Of a stretch of DNA of 57,673 nt, positions 27,153-36,394 are shown piece by piece (positions within the stretch are counted from its first letter, which is position 1; every line of letters begins with the position of its first letter). The notes beneath the pieces are model-generated. The model was not told the DNA's origin. It did no database searches and saw only the letters and a program-made list of their open reading frames with translations. The translations under genes were made by a program, and so were the position numbers. Source of the stretch: Acidobacteriota bacterium (lineage in GTDB: Bacteria > Acidobacteriota > Terriglobia > Acidiferrales > UBA7541); NCBI GenBank assembly GCA_021818865.1, contig JAKASX010000011.1:1-57673 (forward strand), given 5' to 3'.

Positions 27153-28501
27153 CCGTCTTCATTTTCACCGGTCCCACGCTCCCGCCCGCCGACGCCCGCG
27201 GCGAACTCGACGCCGTTTACTTGCCGCCCGCGTCCCAAGGTGATGTTTACCGCGCCGCGCTCGCTCGCCCTCGCGCGATCGGCCTCATCGACGGTTTTTT
27301 CGACTACGTTCCCTCCGTCTGGCACAAGGAAATCCTCTGGGCGATGTCTCGCGGCGTGGCCGTTTTCGGCAGCGCCAGCATGGGCGCGTTGCGCGCGGCC
27401 GAACTCGCGCCGTTTGGCATGCGCGGCGTCGGCAAGATTTTCCAGGCCTACCGCTCGGGCGCGATCGAAGACGACGACGAAGTCGCCTTGCTCCACGGCC
27501 CTGCCGAAACCGGTTTCCGTCCCACGTCGGAAGCCATGGTGAATATCCGCCCGACGCTCCAACGCGCCCAGTCCCGGCGCGTGATTTCACGAAAAACGCG
27601 GCTCAAGCTCGAATCGCTTGCCAAGGGTCTTTTCTATCCCGAGCGCACTTACCCGGCCATCCTCGACCTCGCCGCGCGCCGCGGCCTTCCCGCCCGCGAA
27701 CTCGAAAAATTGCGCGCGTGGCTTCCCTCAGGCTGCGTGGACCAGAAACGCGCGGACGCCGTCGCCATGCTCCGCGCCATGCGCGAATTCCTCGCGTCGC
27801 GCCGTGCGCCTGCTGGCCCGCGCCATCCTTTCGAGCACACGAAATTCTGGGATCGCCTGGTTCGCTCGGCCGGCGCGCTCCACGCCGTCGAAAATGGCGC
27901 TCGCGAAATGGTTCCCTTCGAATCCGTTCTCGACGAGCTTCGCCTTGAGCCCGATACGTTTCTCGAAATGCATCGGGAGGGCCTGCTGCGCCAGTTGATC
28001 CTCGCGGAAGCGCGCCGCCACGGCTACGCTCCCGCTCCCGCCGCATGCGCCCGCACCGCGCGCTTCTTCCGCCGCCTCTATCGCATCGAACGCCGCGCCG
28101 CCTTCGATCGCTGGCTCGCCCAGCGTGGTCTCACCGCCCGGCGCTTCGATGAATGGATGGCTGAAGAAGCGCTCATTCGCGCCGTCGGCCCGGAATTGTG
28201 GCTCGACGTTCGCCGAGGCCTTCCCGAACTCTTGCGTTTCACCCCGTTTTATCCCCGCCTGCTAAACCGCGCCCGCGAAAAACAGCTCGCGCTCTCTCGC
28301 GCCGGCCTTGACGCGGCCGATCCCGCCGCCGAGCCCGACGCCCTCTGGCGTTCGTTTCTCGAGGAAGCAAGCGCCGACGACCATCCTTTTGAAAGCGAAA
28401 GCGTCCTTCAGAAGATTTCCCCCGAGGAAAGTGAATCGCTTCTTCGCGCTCGCGCCCGCGAGCACCGTTTCCGCCGCCTGCGAAAATCCCGCCGCCCGTA
28501 G
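27149..28501 (+). CDS. TfuA-like protein with C-terminal extension
   Basis: 450 residues, ATG overlapping the ycaO stop (ATGA). Residues about 1-215 match the TfuA core: VFIFTGPTLPPADAR at the start, AIGLIDGFFDYVPSVWHKEI, FGSASMGALRAAELAPFGM and GKIFQAYRSGAIEDDDEVA. TfuA partners of YcaO proteins are needed for peptide thioamidation. After it comes a 230-residue Arg/Ala-rich helical region (about 220-450), including RIERRAAFDRWLAQRGL and FDEWMAEEALIRAV, that is longer than the stand-alone TfuA proteins I know. It may bind the leader or the kinase, but this is a guess. Confidence 0.92.
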   Translation: MTVFIFTGPTLPPADARGELDAVYLPPASQGDVYRAALARPRAIGLIDGFFDYVPSVWHKEILWAMSRGVAVFGSASMGALRAAELAPFGMRGVGKIFQAYRSGAIEDDDEVALLHGPAETGFRPTSEAMVNIRPTLQRAQSRRVISRKTRLKLESLAKGLFYPERTYPAILDLAARRGLPARELEKLRAWLPSGCVDQKRADAVAMLRAMREFLASRRAPAGPRHPFEHTKFWDRLVRSAGALHAVENGAREMVPFESVLDELRLEPDTFLEMHREGLLRQLILAEARRHGYAPAPAACARTARFFRRLYRIERRAAFDRWLAQRGLTARRFDEWMAEEALIRAVGPELWLDVRRGLPELLRFTPFYPRLLNRAREKQLALSRAGLDAADPAAEPDALWRSFLEEASADDHPFESESVLQKISPEESESLLRARAREHRFRRLRKSRRP

Positions 28502-28778
28502 CCCGCGTTTTGTTCGAATGGATTTCGCCGTCGGCCGCCGTTCGTCAGGCAATCACAAAAGACCTATCTCTTTGGTTCGTCTAGCTGTGTTCTGCGTCAT
28601 GGTATACGGTTTTTGACTGAATTTGGCAGCATCCGGACCCAAGTTGGACCTAACATTTTTTGCCGCAACCGGGCAGACGGTAGGCAGGCGCAAGATTAAC
28701 CCCGGTGCAGGCCGGAATCGCAATTTCCGCGCCCGCAGGTCGGGAGACTGGTATCATGGTGCAAGCGGAGCCAAGGCG
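28502..28778. other. Gap between tfuA and toxin-antitoxin module, composition shift
   Basis: 277 bases with lower G+C than the flanking RiPP operon. No supported gene. A second, RiPP-like small frame was looked for and not found. It marks the start of the island-like patch. Confidence 0.4.
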
Positions 28779-29030
28779 ATGAAAATCGATTTGACCCCTG
28801 AGCAGGAAGAAATCGTAAAAGGGGAACTGAAATCCGGCCATTTCCGCACCGCTGCGGAGGTCATTGGCGAGGCCCTGCAAGCTTTGCGCGAAAAGGAGCA
28901 GCCTGCCAAGCCCAGTAACGGCGCCCAGCGCGAAGCCGTCCGCGAAATGCTGGAATTTGTCGAAAAGAACCGCGTGCGTCTTGAAGGCATCACGGTTAAG
29001 GAGTTGATCCACGAGGGCCACCGTCTTTGA
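28779..29030 (+). CDS. Antitoxin-like protein, ribbon-helix-helix (ParD-type)
   Basis: 83 residues from ATG 28779. The N-terminus MKIDLTPEQEEIVKGELKSG followed by HFRTAAEVIGEALQALREKE is the ribbon-helix-helix pattern of ParD/CopG antitoxins, where the first strand binds DNA. The acidic tail (EMLEFVEKNRVRLEGITVKE) is the likely toxin-binding part. The next gene, a PIN-domain toxin, starts in its stop codon (TTGA), forming an operon. Confidence 0.82.
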   Translation: MKIDLTPEQEEIVKGELKSGHFRTAAEVIGEALQALREKEQPAKPSNGAQREAVREMLEFVEKNRVRLEGITVKELIHEGHRL

Positions 29031-29443
29031 GCGATTTTGTCCTGGACGCCTCTCTTACGCTCCAGTGGTTCCTTGAAGACGAAGCCGGTCGGGAGTACAG
29101 CTTAGCCGTCCTTGCGAGCCTCTCCGAAAAGCGTGCCCTTGTCCCCCTCCTGTGGTTCTATGAAGTTGGCAACGGCCTTCTGATGGCCCATCGCCGCAAG
29201 AGAATTTCTTCAGACCAGATGGGCGGTTTCCTCGCGCGTCTCGCAGCTCTTCCCATTGACGCGGCGAGGGAGACTGCGACTGAGATTCTCGAACTGCCTT
29301 CCCTGGCGCGGTCCCACAACCTCACGAACTACGACGCCGCATACCTCGCGCTTGCAATTCGCTCCCGCCTTCCCTTGGCAACAACGGACAGCCTGCTCCG
29401 AAAGGCATCCGCTGTTGCTGGCGTGGCGATTGTGACAGCATAG
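29027..29443 (+). CDS. PIN-domain toxin (VapC-like)
   Basis: 138 residues from TTG 29027, overlapping the antitoxin stop by four bases. Typical VapC RNase layout: DFVLDASLTLQWFLEDE at the N-terminus (Asp), PLLWFYEVGNGLL (Glu), LTNYDAAYLALAIRSRLPLA (Asp) and TTDSLLRKA (Asp). These four acidic residues form the Mg2+ site. The VapC class cleaves tRNA or rRNA; target unknown. This is the second antitoxin/PIN module in the window, with an RHH rather than a Phd antitoxin. Confidence 0.9.
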   Translation: MSDFVLDASLTLQWFLEDEAGREYSLAVLASLSEKRALVPLLWFYEVGNGLLMAHRRKRISSDQMGGFLARLAALPIDAARETATEILELPSLARSHNLTNYDAAYLALAIRSRLPLATTDSLLRKASAVAGVAIVTA

Positions 29444-29481
29444 GAACCCGCAGGTGTCTTCCGGCATGGGCGAAGATCTCC

Positions 29482-29811
29482 TTACGAACGCCGCCACTCA
29501 CCGCTCCGTGGGGTTCCATGGTGCTTTATTAGTCCCGCCCCCTTGGCATAGCGGATCGCCCAACGGACATCGTTTTTGTACCTCGGCTCGTTGGGAAGAT
29601 CGCCGCGGTTAGCAGCTTCCCTCAGTACTTGAAAGAGGGCGACCACTTTGGGGTCAGAATTACCAGGGAAGGTTTGGGTCTGGAGGATATTTCTCACCTC
29701 CGTATACAGGTCTGAAACGGTGAACATGGTCCCGGGCGGCTTCTGCTCGATGAGCATAACAACAATCGATTGAAGGATCGTTTTGTTGCTAGCACGTTGT
29801 TTCCTCGTCAT
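29482..29811 (-). CDS. Hypothetical protein, possible winged helix
   Basis: 109 residues from ATG 29811 with GAGGAGGG three bases upstream of the start; a longer frame to 29955 lacks such a site. The sequence begins MTRKQRASNKTILQSIVVML and contains PGTMFTVSDLYTEVRNILQ and FQVLREAANRGDLPNEPRYKNDVRWAIRYAKG in adjoining parts, suggestive of a helix-turn-helix/wing DNA-binding fold like the N-terminal domain of some restriction-related proteins (Mrr_N). Ends with LIKHHGTPRSGEWRRS. Family not recognised with certainty. It lies in the low-G+C, island-like patch. Confidence 0.65.
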   Translation of the reverse strand: MTRKQRASNKTILQSIVVMLIEQKPPGTMFTVSDLYTEVRNILQTQTFPGNSDPKVVALFQVLREAANRGDLPNEPRYKNDVRWAIRYAKGAGLIKHHGTPRSGEWRRS

Positions 29812-29962
29812 GTGCCCTCCTCTCGCCGCCCGCTCTGGGAGGCTTGCCCCTGTCATGGGCTCTATACCAGCATCACTTCGCGGTCTGAGATTTTCGTCCC
29901 GCTCAATGCCTAAGAACCGCTGAGGCCGGTTTCGTTCCGACTTCTGCCGTTGCATTCGAATT

Positions 29963-30571
29963 TCACCAATGTCGGCGAGCCTGTAACCACTTGCGGAACC
30001 GTCTGAGCAGAACTTTCACGTCCAAGCTAATCCCGTGAAAGTTTGGCTTTACGGAGAGGATCTCCTCTGCGGGACGAGGCATAGAGGCTTGCGACTCGGT
30101 TCCGTGTGCAAGGGGCGAATAAAGCGGGCACCCGGAAAAATGCAGCGGGAGAACGTGCGCCCAAGTCCATCTCCAATCTTCGGGCCCCGCCCCACGCCTC
30201 CCGAGAGAATGGTGAGCGTTGTCTCGGTCTGTCTCATCAGAGTAGGCGCATAGCTCTGCCGCGAAAAGGCCAAACCGCTCGAATGAAACTTCTGGGCAGA
30301 AATTCCTAAGATGCTGCGGCCCGCTGGCCCACCCCATAATCGCGGAAGCCTGTTCCCCGGTCACAGGCCATAAATCAGAGGCGCTCCACTTCTTCAACAG
30401 GCCATCGTCTTCCACCGGCACTATCGCCGTGCTGCCGTCCTTCGACAGTAACGACAGACTTTGATAGAACCGAGGGCACCGATGGACACTGGCGAATGGG
30501 CAACGTGGGGGCATCCCTTTCGCCGCGCTCACGCCCGTGTACCAATCCAGAGAGGGATTACTGTTGATCAC
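29963..30571 (-). CDS. Conserved hypothetical protein
   Basis: 202 residues. N-terminal MINSNPSLDWYTGVSAAKGM and then PPRCPFASVHRCPRFYQSLS are strikingly conserved-looking, with three cysteines (C24, C32 and one in NFCPEV). I remember similar 'ASVHRCPRYYQSL' hypothetical proteins in various bacteria, but not a function. The middle part GEQASAIMGWASGPQHLRNF and the Trp-rich EDWRWTWAH are unusual. No signal peptide or membrane helix. Lies in the island-like patch between the winged-helix-like gene and the HtrA-like gene. Confidence 0.65.
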   Translation of the reverse strand: MINSNPSLDWYTGVSAAKGMPPRCPFASVHRCPRFYQSLSLLSKDGSTAIVPVEDDGLLKKWSASDLWPVTGEQASAIMGWASGPQHLRNFCPEVSFERFGLFAAELCAYSDETDRDNAHHSLGRRGAGPEDWRWTWAHVLPLHFSGCPLYSPLAHGTESQASMPRPAEEILSVKPNFHGISLDVKVLLRRFRKWLQARRHW

Positions 30572-30616
30572 GAGTCGCCTCTGAAACCAGGCTCGTTTGA
30601 TCAGTGATTCGCGACT

Positions 30617-31795
30617 TCATCCCAGCACATATCCGATTTGCCCTGCAGCAAACGCCAATCCTGCTGTTGAGTGTCGAAGTAGGTCCGGTAGTCGAGGCGA
30701 ACGACGGATCCATTTACCCGGTAGTGGTAGCGATAGCGGGTAGTGAAAGAAAGTGGCAAAAAGTCGGGGGGCGGAGGACGCCTGACCCTCTGTTCGCAAA
30801 TACAGCGACACCCCGTGGTAAACCGAGAATTCGACGACTCCTTCAAACGGAGCCACGAGGGAATCGCTGGCCTTTACGTCGAACCGCACATCGGTAGCTG
30901 GATCCCAATGGACACGCGAGTAATGCGGCTTTTTCTCTTTAGTGGGGATGATCATGCTGTAACCCTTGCAGGCACGTATCTCGCCCGCAATCTTGCTCAT
31001 CGCTTCCACTGCAACCTGCGCGGCATCGGCGGCTGGCGTGCTGCCTGAACTCCTGCTTTCACCCTGCTCACCGTTGCCGGAGGCCCGCGATGGCAGTGCG
31101 GAGATTGGCTCTTCCGTGGACTGGCTAAGCAAGGGCTTGGCGTAATTGATCGGGACGGCGAAGTTGAGGTTTTGGCCGGATTCGAGGGTCGATACGACGA
31201 CGCCGATCACCTCACCGCTCGTGTTGAAAACAGGACTTCCGCTGCTCCCCTCCGAAATGGGCGCTGAAATCTGGAACAGCTTTCGGCCGTCCACCTCCCG
31301 GATCCCGCTCAGCAGTCCGTTTGAAACTGTCTGTTCCAGGCCTTCGGGGTTGCCAATCACAACAATCTGCTCGCCTATCTGGGCTCGGTCGGAATCTCCT
31401 AACCTGACCGACTTTTTTCCGCTAGTCCCGACCTGCAAAACCACCAGATCATTGTGCATGTCAAACCCCGTCGCTTTCTTAGCCCAAACCACGCCTTTGC
31501 TCCCCGGGATTTCCACGCCGACCAAATCCGTCCCTTCGACCACATGGTAGTTGGTCACCAATAGGCCCGTAGAACCCACAAAGAAGCCGGTTCCCAGCCG
31601 CAGGGAGGTGTTTCCCGCTGCGACAATCACCGCTACGGAGCCGCGGTTCTCATCCAGGATCTCGGACGCTGGCTTAGCCGGTGTGACTGACGCGCCCTGG
31701 AGATTCGGGGTTGGTGCGGGAGATGGCTTTGCCACCTGCTGGGCCCACGCTGCCATGGGTACCAGAAGGAGCGCGGCCAGAAGGTACGCTCTCAT
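30617..31795 (-). CDS. HtrA-like secreted trypsin-family protease, frameshifted at the C-terminus
   Basis: From ATG 31795, behind GGAGGAG, the protein starts with a signal peptide MRAYLLAALLLVPMAAWAQ. The trypsin-like domain has His84 (TNYHVVEG), Asp116 (HNDLVVLQ) and Ser185 (SEGSSGSPVF), the complete triad of S1C peptidases; no PDZ domain follows. The C-terminal part (after about residue 290) is a domain unknown to me. At a G6 tract (30766-30771) the frame appears to shift: the other frame continues sensibly with PLSFTTRYRYHYRVNGS and ends at 30601 (CWDEVANH), whereas the annotated frame turns into LLRHSTAG-type noise. So this is either a sequencing slip or a fresh pseudogene. Confidence 0.78.
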   Translation of the reverse strand: MRAYLLAALLLVPMAAWAQQVAKPSPAPTPNLQGASVTPAKPASEILDENRGSVAVIVAAGNTSLRLGTGFFVGSTGLLVTNYHVVEGTDLVGVEIPGSKGVVWAKKATGFDMHNDLVVLQVGTSGKKSVRLGDSDRAQIGEQIVVIGNPEGLEQTVSNGLLSGIREVDGRKLFQISAPISEGSSGSPVFNTSGEVIGVVVSTLESGQNLNFAVPINYAKPLLSQSTEEPISALPSRASGNGEQGESRSSGSTPAADAAQVAVEAMSKIAGEIRACKGYSMIIPTKEKKPHYSRVHWDPATDVRFDVKASDSLVAPFEGVVEFSVYHGVSLYLRTEGQASSAPRLFATFFHYPLSLPLPGKWIRRSPRLPDLLRHSTAGLAFAAGQIGYVLG

Positions 31796-31928
31796 CGGAC
31801 TCCTCCATCCGTCGCCGCTCAATGATATCCCCTCATCGCATGTGTGTCATCAGCAGCGCGACCCCCGCCAGGATGGGCTTGGCGATGGCGGCATTCGACG
31901 CGAAAATCAAGGGAAGGGGACAGCGCAA

Positions 31929-31988
31929 GGGGTGAAAACTAGAACGCCCACTGCTTTCACTCCATTGGGTGGTCTTAGTTTTCACCCC
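31929..31988. repeat. 60-base inverted repeat, hairpin or MITE-like remnant
   Basis: GGGGTGAAAACTA at 31929-31941 is mirrored exactly by TAGTTTTCACCCC at 31976-31988, with partly complementary bases further in. The T-rich arm would act as a terminator stem, or the element may be a terminal-repeat remnant. Confidence 0.65.
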
Positions 31989-32280
31989 AGCGTCTGATAC
32001 AAGCCGAGGTAGCCGAAGATCATGCCAACGGCGAAGCTCGAAAAGTGACCGCGACCACGAACCCCCGGTTTGGGCGAGAGCACCCGTTATGAAAAGGGTC
32101 GCTTTCGCCCAAACCGGTCCTCGTCATGCGCCGCGTAGTCGGCGCATGGCTGGCGGGGTACGTCTGGCTACCTGAAAATTCCAATCGTCAGCTTCCTCGT
32201 TCGAGGAAACTTCAACTTTTCGCGAGTACTTTTTCTTTGAGCAATTTCGCTCGGTCGGCGGCTATTAGTTACATAGGGGC

Positions 32281-32409
32281 AAAGCGTCATCCCACCAGCG
32301 CATTGTGCGCGTCTACCCCGCACCCGCGATCACGCACGAGATTTATTTGCACGCGATGCCGGTAGAGCAGCGCCGCTCGCTGGAAGGCGTCGAGAGGCTT
32401 GCATTTTAG
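32281..32409 (+). pseudogene. C-terminal remnant of a tyrosine-type site-specific integrase
   Basis: In one frame the DNA reads VYPAPAITHEIYLHAMPVEQ and then RRSLEGVERLAF before TAG at 32407-32409. This is the typical tail of a phage-type integrase (EIYLHAIPEEQRRAVE pattern; the Tyr in IYLHA aligns with the catalytic Tyr). Upstream the frame meets a stop at 32266 and no catalytic Arg/His box is found, so only about 43 codons survive. Supports an eroded island. Confidence 0.6.
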
Positions 32410-32599
32410 GCCCAAATAAGCGCAAGTTTTGCGTCCGGCGCAGAGACCGACAGTGGCAGCGAATTGAAAATTCAGGAGTTAGTGGTCAGGGCGCGGGGAT
32501 TTGGGCTCCGGAGCTGCTGCGCCCGAGGGCGACGAATGGCGAGACGTAGGACGCTCCGCGCAAGAGGTAGAAATTCCACGCTGTAAAATTCGGGAATTT

Positions 32600-33784
32600 T
32601 CAGAGGATTTGGTGCGTGGTCTTCGGAGGTTTCGCCGTAATGCTTTTCTGTTCCGCGATCCGCAAACCGTAGGCTTCGAGCGCGACCACTTTGCGCGGAT
32701 GGTTCGTCAGCACCCTCACCACGCGCAAGCCAAGATCGATCAGAATCTGCGCGCCGATGCCGCTTTCCCGCTGCACCAGCCGCTGCCGGCTCAAATCGCT
32801 ATCGAGCTGCCCGCGCCGGTGGTACGCGATGGACGGCAGTTCGTTCGGCTGGAACGGATTCGATTCCACCTGGAATCCGCGTCCGGTGTGATGCAGGTAC
32901 AAAAACGCGCCGCGCCCTTCCGTCGCGATCGCTTCGAGCGACCGCTCGATGATTTCCCGGCAATCGCACGCGGTGGAGGAAAAAACGTCTCCCGTCAGGC
33001 AATGCGAATGCACGCGGACCAGCGGCGGCGGGCCGTCCTCGAGCGATCCCTTCACCAGAGCCACGTGCAGCTCGCGATCGATCGCGCTCTTGTAGGCGAT
33101 CATCCGGAATTCGCCGTAGCGCGTCGGCAGCATCGTTTCCGCCATGCGGTGCACGAACCGCTCGTGCTGCATGCGGTAGCGGATCACGTCGGCCACGGTG
33201 ACCAGCTTCACGCCGTACCGCTCGCAAAATTCCGCCAGTTGCGGCAGGCGGGCCATCGTGCCGTCGTCATTCATGATTTCGCAGATCACGGCCGCCGGCG
33301 CGAGCCCCGCGATCCTCGCCAGATCCACCGAAGCTTCCGTCTGCCCCGCGCGCACCAGCACGCCGCCACGCCGCGCCCGCAGCGGAAAAACGTGTCCCGG
33401 CCGCGCCAAATCTTCCGGCCGCGTCGCCGGATCGATCGCCGTCAGAATCGTCGTCGCGCGGTCGGCCGCGCTGATTCCGGTCGTCACGCCGCGCCGCGCG
33501 TCCACCGATTCGCAAAACGCCGTGCCAAGCGCCGCCGTGTTCCGCGGCGACATCGGCGTCAGGCTCAGTTCGTCGCAGCGCTCTTCGCTCAGCGCCAGGC
33601 AGATCAGACCGCGGCCATATTTCGCCATGAAATTCACCGCTTCGGGGGTGATTTTTTCCGCCGCCAGCGCCAGGTCGCCTTCGTTCTCGCGGTCTTCGTC
33701 GTCCACCAGGACCACCATCCGTCCGCCCCGTATTTCCTCGGCGGCTTCCTCGACGGGAACGAAATGTCGGTTGCGTTCGTTCAT
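32600..33784 (-). CDS. ribBA: RibBA-type protein: DHBP synthase fused to divergent GTP cyclohydrolase II
   Basis: 394 residues. N-terminal DHBP synthase (1-200) makes 3,4-dihydroxy-2-butanone 4-phosphate from ribulose 5-phosphate for riboflavin: [46 protein letters not shown] are intact. The C-terminal GTP cyclohydrolase II half keeps the zinc cysteines ([10 protein letters not shown]...ACDC) and [13 protein letters not shown] / LTNHPRKV, but the usual catalytic block RGIGLxxKxxAYxLQ is replaced by a sequence beginning [19 protein letters not shown]. The second activity is therefore doubtful. Start ATG 33784. Possible N-terminal choice is unambiguous. Confidence 0.92.
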   Translation of the reverse strand: MNERNRHFVPVEEAAEEIRGGRMVVLVDDEDRENEGDLALAAEKITPEAVNFMAKYGRGLICLALSEERCDELSLTPMSPRNTAALGTAFCESVDARRGVTTGISAADRATTILTAIDPATRPEDLARPGHVFPLRARRGGVLVRAGQTEASVDLARIAGLAPAAVICEIMNDDGTMARLPQLAEFCERYGVKLVTVADVIRYRMQHERFVHRMAETMLPTRYGEFRMIAYKSAIDRELHVALVKGSLEDGPPPLVRVHSHCLTGDVFSSTACDCREIIERSLEAIATEGRGAFLYLHHTGRGFQVESNPFQPNELPSIAYHRRGQLDSDLSRQRLVQRESGIGAQILIDLGLRVVRVLTNHPRKVVALEAYGLRIAEQKSITAKPPKTTHQIL

Positions 33785-33895
33785 GGCTAAAATCGTTTGG
33801 CCGTTGCGCCTCTACCGATGATAGCGCAGAAGCGCGCTTGGGGCAGGCCGGCGCGTCCTTCCCGTTAAATTCCTGCGAAAAACCTTCGGAAAATT

Positions 33896-33924
33896 GTAGG
33901 GGCGGGTTTGGAACTTGCCCCTAC
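33896..33924. repeat. GTAGGGGC palindromic repeat, copy 1
   Basis: Begins GTAGGGGCGGGTTTGG and ends AACTTGCCCCTAC; imperfect palindrome with both GTAGGGGC/GCCCCTAC ends. First of three in the 350-base gap between ribBA and groL, which contains no gene. Confidence 0.75.
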
Positions 33925-33963
33925 GGCAAATCGAATTGGCTCGCAGTCGGCTATCGGTTGTTG

Positions 33964-33991
33964 GTAGGGGCACGTTGCAACGTGCCCCTAC
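33964..33991. repeat. GTAGGGGC palindromic repeat, copy 2
   Basis: GTAGGGGCACGTTGCAACGT continuing with GCCCCTAC is a perfect 28-base palindrome; the central ACGTTGCAACGT differs from the other copies while the ends are the same. Confidence 0.85.
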
Positions 33992-34070
33992 GCGTGGGCG
34001 CGGCATCGGCGTGATTTGTGCGTTCGGAAACGGCCCTAAATTCGAGGGGCGAAACCACCCCCAAAATCGA

Positions 34071-34096
34071 AGGGGCGGGTTTGAAACCCGCCCCTG
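34071..34096. repeat. GGGGCGGGTTT palindromic repeat, copy 3
   Basis: GGGGCGGGTTTGAAACCCGC and then CCCTGC. Near-perfect palindrome. It lies just beyond the groL stop, on the downstream side, so it could act as a transcript end. Confidence 0.8.
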
Positions 34097-34134
34097 CGAC
34101 CACGTCAATTTGTCTCGCGATACCGCCGCGAGGT

Positions 34135-35808
<1,674 letters not shown>

Positions 35809-36129
35809 TTACTTCGTGGCCGCCTTCGCGGCGCCGCCGATCTTCGCGAGAATCTCTTCCTCGCGGAGGATCAGATATTCCTCGTCTTCGATCTTGATTT
35901 CGCTTCCGCTGTACTTTCCGAACAGCACCCGGTCGCCCGCCGCGACGTCCAGCGGAATCCGGTTGCCCTTGTCGGTCATTTTGCCCGCGCCGACCGCGAT
36001 CACTTCGCCCTCTTGCGGTTTTTCCTTGGCCGTATCGGGGATGATGATGCCGCCCCGCACGGTCTCTTTTTCCTCGATCCGCTTGACGAGCACACGGTCG
36101 TGCAAGGGAGTCACTTGCACACCAGCCAT
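35809..36129 (-). CDS. groS: Co-chaperonin GroES (10 kDa)
   Basis: 106 residues from ATG 36129, preceded by GGGAGGAAG, giving [20 protein letters not shown]; a start 19 codons further up is rejected. Mobile loop [20 protein letters not shown] and [20 protein letters not shown] are typical, as is [13 protein letters not shown] near the end. Slightly longer than usual by an alanine-rich tail (GGAAKAATK). Forms the lid of GroEL. Confidence 0.98.
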   Translation of the reverse strand: MAGVQVTPLHDRVLVKRIEEKETVRGGIIIPDTAKEKPQEGEVIAVGAGKMTDKGNRIPLDVAAGDRVLFGKYSGSEIKIEDEEYLILREEEILAKIGGAAKAATK

Positions 36130-36179
36130 AGCACTTCCTCCCGGTTCTTTAGTTTTGGGAATCAGGGAAGAGCCAGTTC

Positions 36180-36206
36180 TTAGCACTCCTCCCGAAAGAC
36201 TGCTAA
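36180..36206 (-). promoter_or_regulatory. CIRCE operator of groES-groEL
   Basis: TTAGCACTC - nine bases - GACTGCTAA: the CIRCE consensus is TTAGCACTC-N9-GAGTGCTAA, so there is one mismatch. HrcA is the known repressor of CIRCE; its gene is not in the window. It overlaps the -10 region of the promoter. Confidence 0.93.
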
Positions 36207-36232
36207 TACACCATTTGGCCGGTTACTGTCAA
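36203..36232 (-). promoter_or_regulatory. groES-groEL promoter
   Basis: On the minus strand TTGACA (36232-36227) and TATTAG (36208-36203) are 18 bases apart. It is a strong housekeeping-type promoter, and its -10 overlaps CIRCE, so HrcA binding would block polymerase. Confidence 0.8.
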
Positions 36233-36394
36233 GTTAAAAAAGTGAGTAACTCCCACTCAATCCTTGTACAACTCGTTATATATGTTAACGATGCACTGAT
36301 TTTTGACGGCTGTTCTTTCTATGAAAATACGCCTTTCCATCCGCAGGCTTTCCCGATTCGTCGCAACCACTGCCCTCGGTTTACAATCTCTCCC

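Larger units (their letters stand above)
31796..32599. other. 804-base gap with inverted repeat and integrase remnant
   Basis: No intact gene. It holds the 60-base inverted repeat at 31929-31988, AT-richer sequence near 32210-32280 and a decayed integrase tail ending at 32409. This looks like eroded mobile DNA. Confidence 0.55.
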
